Program-made: the position numbers and the translations under genes | Notes under the pieces: model-generated | Told to the model about the DNA's origin: nothing | Seen by the model: only the letters and a program-made list of their open reading frames with translations | The model's database searches: none | Shown here: positions 24,884-30,983 of the stretch, in pieces | Layout of the letters: every line of letters starts with the position of its first letter | Position numbering within the stretch: the first letter of the stretch is position 1 | NCBI GenBank assembly: GCA_017557885.1 | Contig: JAFYXV010000007.1 | Span: 360,645 to 424,644, forward strand | Direction of reading: 5' to 3' | Length of the DNA: 64,000 bases | Source: a bacterium | GTDB taxonomy: Bacteria; Auribacterota; UBA3054

Positions 24884-26469
24884 AAAAGATCTTTTCGGAA
24901 TTCAAAAGCGTTTTCCTGAGGCACGCCATCGGGCTGCCTCTGACGGCGCTCTTTTCCACGGCGCTCAGCGCCTCCCTGCCCTTCCTCAGGTGGCCCCTTC
25001 ACACAGCTTTCTTTTGCGCCATGCTGAGGGAGAAAAAGGTTGCGGAACATTTCCCGAATCTCTTTTTCTCCGCGCTCGTTAAGCACGCGCCGTTCTTCCT
25101 GATCTGGGTCTTTCTGATCCTTCCGGCCCTTCTGATCGTGCACTTCGTTTCCGGCGGCATGACGGTCGTCATCGGCGGGACTATGCTTACCTGGGTGTTG
25201 TCCTACGTTGCTATTGCCTTTTTCGTATTCTTTTTCCTGATGCATCCCCTGGCCTTTTACCTTGCCTATTCCTGGGAGATCGAGGAGAAAGGTTTTTTAA
25301 GCGACCTGAAGCTTTTGCTTTCTTACCTCGCGCACTACTTCAGGAGGCCTTTCGCGCATCTTTTTTTCACTCTGAAGTGCTACCTTGTTTATCTTTCAGG
25401 TATTGTTTGCGTCGCTCTGTTTTGCGTAGCCGTCCCCTCTGTTTTGCTTTTTCCCTTCATTTACCTCATCAACTCCCGCGCAGAGTGGTACCGCGCGGGT
25501 ATGGTAGGCACATTCTCCATTGTCCTGCTGGGATTGGGCTTCGTTTTTTTCCTGATCGTTTTCCTTTTGTACGCCTGCCCCTTCCTGTCTTTCGTAACGC
25601 TCAGGTTTTACGAACCTCTGGCCCCGGATAGCAAAAAGGAAGCCGAATACTATGTTTCGGACGAACCGGAGGAGCCGGCCGCGGCCGCGGTTGCTGAGGC
25701 GGAGCTTAAATATTGGAAGCTGACGGTGGGCTACGACGGGACCAGGTTCTGCGGCTGGCAGATCCAGCCGGGAGTGAGGACCGTACAGGGAGAACTGGAG
25801 GCGGCTTTGAAAAGACTTTTAAGGGAAAACGTGACGATAACGGCGGCCAGCCGCACGGATTCCGGCGTCCACGCTCTTGGGCAGACCGTGAATTTTTCCA
25901 CCGCAAAAGACATCCCGCCTGAAAAACTTCTGAGGGCGCTCAACACTTATACTCCAGACGACGTCACCGTCTCCAAGATAGAAGCCGTTGACAAGGATTT
26001 CCACAGCACCTTCAGTTCCTGCGGCAAACATTACCGCTACACCGTCTGGACAGGCGAGGCGGACGACGTCATGACCAGGAACTTCCATCTTCTGCTGCGC
26101 CGGAACCTCGATATGGACGCCATGCGGGAAGCGGCCGCTTTTTTTATCGGGGAAAAGGAATACAAGGGGCTTCAGGTTAAGTCCGGTAAGCCAGAGGAAG
26201 CCACGGTGCGCAAGGTGACCGCCGTTGAAGTGGCCCGGGAAGGCGACAAGCTGACCATCGACATTTGGGGCAAGGGTTTCATGTACAAGCAGGTCCGCTC
26301 CATGGCGGGGCTTTTGCTGGCCGTGGGCGAAGGCCGGGTAAAGCCAAATGAGACCGAAGGCCTTATGAGCGGAAGATCAGGCGTCAGAAAGACCGAGGTT
26401 GCTCCGCCCCAGGGCTTGTGCCTGGTGAAGGTTTATTACGACCAGGAAGAGTTTGACCGGAGGAGCTGA
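24880..26469 (+). CDS. truA: Fusion: N-terminal polytopic membrane domain + tRNA pseudouridine synthase TruA
   Basis: One uninterrupted 529-residue frame. Residues 1-250 contain about six hydrophobic helices (for example LIVHFVSGGMTVVIGG, FVFFFLMHPLAFYLAYSW, TFSIVLLGLGFVFFLIVFL) and resemble generic membrane proteins of unknown function. A short Ala/Glu-rich linker follows. TruA begins near residue 278 (LTVGYDGTRFCGWQIQPG), has the catalytic Asp327 in SRTDSGVHA, then HYRYTVW and GFMYKQVRSM. TruA modifies U38-U40 in tRNA anticodon arms and is normally cytosolic. The frame stays open across the junction with no stop. The ATGA overlap with the upstream isomerase sets the start at the membrane domain. 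Confidence 0.85.
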   Translation: MKKIFSEFKSVFLRHAIGLPLTALFSTALSASLPFLRWPLHTAFFCAMLREKKVAEHFPNLFFSALVKHAPFFLIWVFLILPALLIVHFVSGGMTVVIGGTMLTWVLSYVAIAFFVFFFLMHPLAFYLAYSWEIEEKGFLSDLKLLLSYLAHYFRRPFAHLFFTLKCYLVYLSGIVCVALFCVAVPSVLLFPFIYLINSRAEWYRAGMVGTFSIVLLGLGFVFFLIVFLLYACPFLSFVTLRFYEPLAPDSKKEAEYYVSDEPEEPAAAAVAEAELKYWKLTVGYDGTRFCGWQIQPGVRTVQGELEAALKRLLRENVTITAASRTDSGVHALGQTVNFSTAKDIPPEKLLRALNTYTPDDVTVSKIEAVDKDFHSTFSSCGKHYRYTVWTGEADDVMTRNFHLLLRRNLDMDAMREAAAFFIGEKEYKGLQVKSGKPEEATVRKVTAVEVAREGDKLTIDIWGKGFMYKQVRSMAGLLLAVGEGRVKPNETEGLMSGRSGVRKTEVAPPQGLCLVKVYYDQEEFDRRS

Positions 26470-26471
26470 CT

Positions 26472-27242
26472 GTGAAAGTTTTCCTTGCTTCCATAATTCC
26501 CTCCAAACTCTGCGGAAAACTTTTCCGCTGGTTCGCTACCAGGAAATGGCCTTTTCTCATCAGGCGTTTCAAACGCGCTTACGCCATCGACGAATCTCTG
26601 GCTGTCGTTCCGGAGGACGGCTTCCCGACGCTCCTGGACTTTTTCCTGAGGGAGCCGAAACCAGAGGCGCGGCCGACCGATCCCGACCTTGACAAACTTC
26701 TGACGCCCACGGAATCTCTCGTTTCCCAAATCGGGAACGTCAGCGCGGATGAATTCATGGTCGTGAAAGGGGAGTCCTGCAGGCTGACAGATTTGGCGAA
26801 GATCGACTGCTCCCCATACGAGGGCGGTCTCTACGCCGTTCTGTATCTTTCGCCCGCAGACTTCCACCGCATCTACGCCCCGGCGGACGCCAAACTCATA
26901 TACTCGAAACTTGAACTCGGCGCCAAGAAGCCTGTTTTCCCCAGTTATGTGAAAAAGCATCCCGACGTCTTCGTGACCAACCAGCGGGAAGTGATGGAGT
27001 TCGACACCGGAAAGGGGCGCTTTCTCATGGCTGCGGTCGGCGCTTTGAACGTAGGCGCCATCACGACGAAGTTCGAAGAAGGAGAGCCTTTCGAAGCCAA
27101 AAGAGGAACCGAGATCGCGGCCTTCGAGTTCGGCTCCACGGTTGTCATCGCTTTTGAAAAGGGCCGCTTCGCGCTGTGCGAAGAAGCGGAACAAGGAAGC
27201 AAGATAAGGCTGGGGGAAAGCCTGGCCCGTTTTCTTGGGTAA
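26472..27242 (+). CDS. psd: Phosphatidylserine decarboxylase
   Basis: Makes phosphatidylethanolamine from phosphatidylserine at the inner membrane. The 256-residue proenzyme shows the FLDFFLRE-type segment near residue 53, YLSPADFHRIYAP with His132, and the self-cleavage motif in EFGSTVVIAF, where Ser222 would become the pyruvoyl group. The motif reads FGST rather than the common LGST. The start is GTG at 26472 with a GGAGG site five to six bases upstream, right after the TruA stop. It closes the serC-psd gene run; serine supply and PE synthesis are metabolically related. Confidence 0.9.
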   Translation: MKVFLASIIPSKLCGKLFRWFATRKWPFLIRRFKRAYAIDESLAVVPEDGFPTLLDFFLREPKPEARPTDPDLDKLLTPTESLVSQIGNVSADEFMVVKGESCRLTDLAKIDCSPYEGGLYAVLYLSPADFHRIYAPADAKLIYSKLELGAKKPVFPSYVKKHPDVFVTNQREVMEFDTGKGRFLMAAVGALNVGAITTKFEEGEPFEAKRGTEIAAFEFGSTVVIAFEKGRFALCEEAEQGSKIRLGESLARFLG

Positions 27243-27248
27243 GCCCCC

Positions 27249-27278
27249 TTGACAAAAGAAGATATTTTAGAGTATTAT
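27249..27278 (+). promoter_or_regulatory. Strong consensus promoter of the 27.3 kb small transcription unit
   Basis: A perfect TTGACA (27249-27254) and TATTAT (27273-27278) with an 18-base spacer, only seven bases after the psd stop. Expected start near 27285. Confidence 0.8.
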
Positions 27279-27367
27279 ATGGACGCTCAAACTGTGATCT
27301 AAAAGTTTGGGCGGATATTTGAAAGAACAATGCGCCAAGGCAGCTCTATATTTAGGCAAAAAAGGAG

Positions 27368-27571
27368 GTGATGTGTCAGTTAACAACGAGCCGTGGGTTG
27401 CCATTTGCGGCGAAAGCAAGATATAAATGGAGGATCCTTTTGGATCTTTTTAGTCCAGTCCTTTGGCTGATCCAAGTAGGCTGCGCGGTCGGGGAGTTTC
27501 CGCAAAACGGAATGAAAAGTGACCGGGGCCGAAAAACGGTCAAAAGAAGGAAAAGGGGACAAGACTTATGA
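27368..27571 (+). CDS. Possible 67-residue ORF in the 27.3 kb unit
   Basis: GTG at 27368 or ATG at 27371 opens a frame that begins MCQLTTSRGLPF and ends RKTVKRRKRGQDL. It has a short hydrophobic stretch (ILLDLFSPVLWLIQVGC) followed by a strongly basic tail, which would suit a small membrane-active peptide. However the AAAGGAGG site is too close (2 bases) to the ATG and overlaps the GTG. Its stop overlaps the start of a 16-residue ORF by four bases (ATGA). Doubtful as a real protein. Confidence 0.3.
   Translation: MMCQLTTSRGLPFAAKARYKWRILLDLFSPVLWLIQVGCAVGEFPQNGMKSDRGRKTVKRRKRGQDL
27373..27426 (+). CDS. Possible 17-residue peptide ORF after a very strong ribosome binding site
   Basis: GTG at 27373 lies four bases after AGGAGG; the sequence AAAGGAGGTGAT is complementary to the whole 16S rRNA 3' tail. 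The predicted peptide is VSVNNEPWVAICGESKI. Among competing starts this has the best spacing. Could be a leader peptide or a real short product. Confidence 0.4.
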   Translation: MSVNNEPWVAICGESKI

Positions 27572-27618
27572 ATAACGATACTATTGTGATCAGCGGCGAC
27601 ATCAAAGTCAACTTCTGA
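27568..27618 (+). CDS. Possible 16-residue peptide ORF just before the terminator
   Basis: ATG at 27568 opens MNNDTIVISGDIKVNF and stops at 27618, twelve bases before the terminator stem. An AAGGAAAAGGGG purine run lies upstream. The start overlaps the stop of the 67-residue frame. The peptide is hydrophobic-alternating and acidic. Confidence 0.35.
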   Translation: MNNDTIVISGDIKVNF

Positions 27619-27629
27619 TCTTGAGAATC

Positions 27630-27658
27630 GACCTCCCGGATAGGGAGGTCTTTTTTTT
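27630..27658 (+). terminator. Terminator of the 27.3 kb unit
   Basis: A perfect 8-bp stem GACCTCCC / GGGAGGTC with loop GGATA is followed by eight T. Confidence 0.95.
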
Positions 27659-27689
27659 ATGCCTTTTTCAAAAGATCCGAGCGCTTTTT

Positions 27690-27698
27690 TGGTATCAT
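27690..27698 (+). promoter_or_regulatory. Extended -10 promoter element (TGGTATCAT)
   Basis: TGGTATCAT follows a run of six T and lies 33 bases before the lipoprotein gene. No good -35 is seen, fitting an extended -10 (TGnTATnAT). The same nine bases occur before ppdK. Confidence 0.5.
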
Positions 27699-27730
27699 AT
27701 TAGGATAACCAATTACATATTAGACTTACT

Positions 27731-28648
27731 ATGAAAAAACTTTTTCTTTTTGCGCTGGCGGCCTTCGCTTTGACCGCCTGCAAGAGCGCCCCGAAGGGCG
27801 AAAGCGCCCCCACCGCTTCTCAAGCTCCCTTCAAAGTCGGCATCCAGCTCTATTCTCTGAGAGGGGACTGTGAAAAAGACCTGGAAGGCGTCCTGAAAGC
27901 CCTTGGAGAAGACGGCTACGACGGCGTGGAACTGGCCGGCTTCTACCAGTACACTCCGGAAGAGTTCAAGAAACTCTGCGACAAATACGGGCTCAGGATC
28001 ATCTCCGCCCACGTGGGCAGGGACGAATTGATAAAGGACCCTGAAGGCCAGGCGAAGCTTTACGCTTCCTTGGGCTGCAAATACATCGCGCTCCCTTGGG
28101 CCGACCGCAAGATGGATCTGCCGGCCGCCCCGGGATACAATTTCTATCTGGACGATCTCAGGAAGATCGCTGAAGCCTGCCGGAAAGAAGGCCTCCAGCT
28201 TTTGTACCACAGCCATGATTTCGAGTTTGAAAATTACAAAGGCAAGGATCTCATCGACACGCTTCTGGACGACTGCGGAAAGGACGTGCTGAAGTCCGAA
28301 CTGGACACCTGCTGGTGCCACGTGGCCGGAACCGATCCCAGCGTGTTCTTAAAGGAGCACAAGGGCCTCTGCCCGGTGGTGCACTTCAAGGATTACGTGG
28401 GAACTCCTGGCGGCAATATGTACGCCCTTATAGGAAAGGTTGACAAGGGCGGGGATAAGAGCGAGACTTTCGAGTACCGTCCCGTGGGCGACGGCAAGCT
28501 TGATCTTGTGGATATGCTCAAGGCCGCCAAGGAGAGCGGCTCCAAGTGGATAATCGTTGAACAGGACGAACCCAGCGAAGGCAAGACGACTTTGGAGTGC
28601 GCCAAAAAGAGTATAAAGAACGTCAGGAAAGCCTTCAAGAAACTTTGA
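27731..28648 (+). CDS. Lipoprotein form of a sugar phosphate isomerase/epimerase-like TIM barrel
   Basis: A 305-residue protein with a lipoprotein signal (MKKLFLFALAAFALTAC, Cys17) followed by a xylose-isomerase-like TIM barrel. The barrel is clearly related to the cytoplasmic protein at 24113: VGIQLYSLRGDCEKDLEG, DGYDGVELAGF, ISAHVGRDELIKDPEG, YHSHDFE, ELDTCWCH, VVHFKDYVG and IVEQDEPSEG. It would act in the periplasm, probably on a sugar or polyol. A 25-residue insert (around GGNMYALIGKVDKGGDKSE) distinguishes it. Secreted members of this family are frequent in PVC and Bacteroidetes genomes. Confidence 0.85.
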   Translation: MKKLFLFALAAFALTACKSAPKGESAPTASQAPFKVGIQLYSLRGDCEKDLEGVLKALGEDGYDGVELAGFYQYTPEEFKKLCDKYGLRIISAHVGRDELIKDPEGQAKLYASLGCKYIALPWADRKMDLPAAPGYNFYLDDLRKIAEACRKEGLQLLYHSHDFEFENYKGKDLIDTLLDDCGKDVLKSELDTCWCHVAGTDPSVFLKEHKGLCPVVHFKDYVGTPGGNMYALIGKVDKGGDKSETFEYRPVGDGKLDLVDMLKAAKESGSKWIIVEQDEPSEGKTTLECAKKSIKNVRKAFKKL

Positions 28649-28678
28649 ATCAATTAATCAACTCCCAATCATAAATTC

Positions 28679-29356
28679 GTGAAAAAATACCTACTTCTGA
28701 TCTGCGCGGCGATCTTAGTCTCCGCCTGCTCCTACAACCCTTACAACGACAACTATTACCGTTCCCAGAACAGCCCCACCCACGTCGGCAGCACCGTCGA
28801 CCATCCCGAGCTCATAGACTGCGAGGACTCTTCGGAACAGCTTCTGTACCGCATTTACACCGGCAAAGGCTACGACCCAATAGGACACGCCGCCTTCACG
28901 CATGACAAGAGCTTCATGAAAGACAATCTCAGCGAGCTTTATGAAAAGGCTGTGGAAGTCAAAGCCGACATCGTCACCTATACTGTCAAGAAGGTCAGCA
29001 CCCTGCACGAGAAAGAATCGCACAAGGTCGATCTTTACGAATACCGCGCCATCTTCTGGCAGAAAAGCGAATACACTCCGAGATTAGGCGGCGAATGCCG
29101 CAGCCTTACCGATGAGGAAGCGACCAGATACGGCGTGAACGGCATTCTGGTGACGGCCATCCTTCCCAACGGCGCCGGCTTCAAGGGCGACGTGAGAGTG
29201 GGCGACATCATCACCTATGTCAACGGCCAGCAGATGGCGAGTCTGCAGATCTTCCGCGACGCCATCACCCGCTACAGCGGCAAGACCGTGACCGTGACGG
29301 TCTTGAGAAACGGCCAGAGCGTCGACACCATCGTCAAATTAGACCCCGTCATGTAA
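28679..29356 (+). CDS. Lipoprotein with a C-terminal PDZ domain
   Basis: A 225-residue protein starting at GTG 28679. The signal [17 protein letters not shown] gives lipobox VSAC with Cys17. The middle (residues 50-130) has no recognised fold. The last 80 residues look like a PDZ domain: [35 protein letters not shown], and [14 protein letters not shown]. No protease domain is present, so it may be a substrate-binding or scaffold protein in the envelope. Its stop overlaps the nfo start by one base. Confidence 0.8.
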   Translation: MKKYLLLICAAILVSACSYNPYNDNYYRSQNSPTHVGSTVDHPELIDCEDSSEQLLYRIYTGKGYDPIGHAAFTHDKSFMKDNLSELYEKAVEVKADIVTYTVKKVSTLHEKESHKVDLYEYRAIFWQKSEYTPRLGGECRSLTDEEATRYGVNGILVTAILPNGAGFKGDVRVGDIITYVNGQQMASLQIFRDAITRYSGKTVTVTVLRNGQSVDTIVKLDPVM

Positions 29357-30180
29357 TGCTTAAGATAGGCTGTCATCTTTCCTCCGCCGGAGGGTACATG
29401 GCCATGCTTGGGGACGCGGTCTCCATCAAGGCCTCCACCTTCCAGTTTTTCACCAGGAATCCTCGGGGCGGAAGCGCCAAAGCCAGGGACCTTATGGATG
29501 AGAGGAATTTTGTCAACGCCAGGAAAGAAGCCGGGATCGAAGCTATATTGGCCCACGCTCCCTACACCCTGAATCCCTGTTCGGCGGATCCCGCCGTCAG
29601 GGATTTTGCTTTCCGCGTCATGGCGGACGATATGGAAAGACTGGAGGGCGTTCCAGGAAGTTTATACGTCTTCCATCCCGGCAGCCACGTGGGGCAGGGG
29701 ATAGAGAAAGGCATCGAACTGATAGCGGAATTCCTGAACAAGATCCTGAAGCCCGAGCAAGCGACTTTTGTCATGCTTGAGACCATGGCGGGCAAAGGCA
29801 GCGAAGTTGGTTCGCGCTTCGAGGAATTGCGGGCGATAATCGACTCGGTCAGCGTTAAGGAAAAACTGGGCGTCTGCCTGGACACCTGTCATATAAGCGA
29901 CGCCGGCTACGACATCATTAATGATCTTGACGGAGTACTGAAACATTTTGATTCCGTCATCGGCTTGGAAAGGCTTCGCGCAATTCACATCAACGACAGC
30001 AAGAACCCTCTTGGCTCGCACAAGGACCGCCACGCCCCGATAGGCGAGGGAACGCTGGGAATGGAAACATTCCGAACGGTAGTAAATCATCCGGCTCTTA
30101 AAGAGCTGCCTTTCTTTTTGGAGACGCCCCAGGATCTCGAGGGCTACGGCCGCGAGATCGCTTTGCTGCGCTCGCTGTAA
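29356..30180 (+). CDS. nfo: Endonuclease IV (AP endonuclease)
   Basis: Cleaves DNA at abasic sites in base excision repair. The 274-residue TIM-barrel metalloenzyme shows [15 protein letters not shown] at the N-terminus, [55 protein letters not shown] and FFLETPQ, which contain the family zinc ligands. The start overlaps the upstream PDZ lipoprotein stop (TAATG). Confidence 0.95.
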   Translation: MLKIGCHLSSAGGYMAMLGDAVSIKASTFQFFTRNPRGGSAKARDLMDERNFVNARKEAGIEAILAHAPYTLNPCSADPAVRDFAFRVMADDMERLEGVPGSLYVFHPGSHVGQGIEKGIELIAEFLNKILKPEQATFVMLETMAGKGSEVGSRFEELRAIIDSVSVKEKLGVCLDTCHISDAGYDIINDLDGVLKHFDSVIGLERLRAIHINDSKNPLGSHKDRHAPIGEGTLGMETFRTVVNHPALKELPFFLETPQDLEGYGREIALLRSL

Positions 30181-30183
30181 GGA

Positions 30184-30816
30184 TCACCGAAAATCTTCTT
30201 CGTAGAAGACCTGGCAGAAAAGCTTCAGGGGACACAGTCCGGTGATCTTCACGTTTGCCCTGCCCTTGGCGTTCACCTTGATACTGAAGGTGTTGAAATC
30301 CATCTCGCCCTTGTAGACGTAGTTCTTGCCTTTTTTGGTCAGCGGGAAGGAATGGACGTTGATGTCATTGTATGAGGCCTTGAAATTGTAAAGGTCGGCA
30401 TCTTCGGGCGGGCCGTAGGAGACTGTTCCGCTCATGGAGACGGTCTCTTTCTCAGGATCGACGACATACTCGTCCTGAAGGGAGTCGCAAGTGAAGGCGA
30501 AGCCGGTCTTGGGTCCGTTCAGCTTGTAGATGAGTTTCCCGTTCTTCGGGGTGTAGGTCACCTGGAAATCGTCGCCCTTCTTGGTGATCTTATTCCCGTG
30601 CCAGACGGCGTCGAGGATGGGTCCGACCTCGCTGACATAAAGGTAAAAGTTGTCGCCTTCGCTTATGGCTTTCCAGACTTTGCCGGAGACGTCAGCCTTA
30701 AGATTGATCGTCTGCTTGCACTTTGAGAATTCCAGGTAATCGGCGAAATCGTCAAGATCGGCCAGCAGCGCGGATGAAAAGGACATAAGAACGAGAAGCA
30801 AAAAGACTTTTTTCAT
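30184..30816 (-). CDS. Secreted protein of unknown function
   Basis: A 210-residue protein with a signal peptide (MKKVFLLLVLMSFSSALLA, cleavage probably before DLDDFADY). The mature part is rich in alternating beta-strand patterns, lysine and aromatic residues (GKLIYKLNGPKTGFAFTC, FPLTKKGKNYVYKG, FSIKVNAKGRANVKITG), suggesting a beta-sandwich. No family recognised. It is convergent with nfo and divergent from ppdK. Confidence 0.7.
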   Translation of the reverse strand: MKKVFLLLVLMSFSSALLADLDDFADYLEFSKCKQTINLKADVSGKVWKAISEGDNFYLYVSEVGPILDAVWHGNKITKKGDDFQVTYTPKNGKLIYKLNGPKTGFAFTCDSLQDEYVVDPEKETVSMSGTVSYGPPEDADLYNFKASYNDINVHSFPLTKKGKNYVYKGEMDFNTFSIKVNAKGRANVKITGLCPLKLFCQVFYEEDFR

Positions 30817-30897
30817 AGGAAATATCCTTTGGTTGGATTCTTACTAATGTTATCAAAAATCTGTTTCCTGATAAAGCGGACGGTTTGGTTTCCACGA

Positions 30898-30926
30898 TTG
30901 TTTTAAACCCGGTTTTTTGGTATCAT
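30898..30926 (+). promoter_or_regulatory. Promoter of ppdK with extended -10
   Basis: TTGTTT (30898-30903) and TATCAT (30921-30926) at 17-base spacing, with TGG directly before the -10 box. Confidence 0.65.
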
Positions 30927-30983
30927 CTCTTAATAATATTTTTTTATCAATCAACCTTAAGTTAACCTTTACAAAGGAAAATT

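Larger units (their letters stand above)
27285..27658 (+). ncRNA. Isolated ~370-nt transcription unit: putative RNA or short-peptide locus, no known family
   Basis: The 488 bases between psd and the next gene hold no conventional gene but have a strong promoter, a 5' hairpin (GCTCAAACT 27285-27293 pairing with AGTTTGGGC 27304-27312), an AAAGGAGG site at 27361-27368, several tiny ORFs and a perfect terminator at 27630-27658. Other short stems are visible (GGATCC/GGATC near 27431 and GACCG/CGGTC near 27520). I could not match it to tmRNA, RNase P RNA, 6S RNA or SRP RNA: the hallmark conserved sequences of those are not there. It may be a structured RNA, a leader-peptide gene, or a short peptide gene. 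Confidence 0.6.

Noticed and set aside
27285..27658. tmRNA, RNase P RNA, 6S RNA or SRP RNA
   Set aside because: No tRNA-like ends or tag ORF with ALAA, no GAGGAAAGTCC-type P4 core, no long single bubbled hairpin and no SRP GGAAGG/GCAG loop pattern were found.
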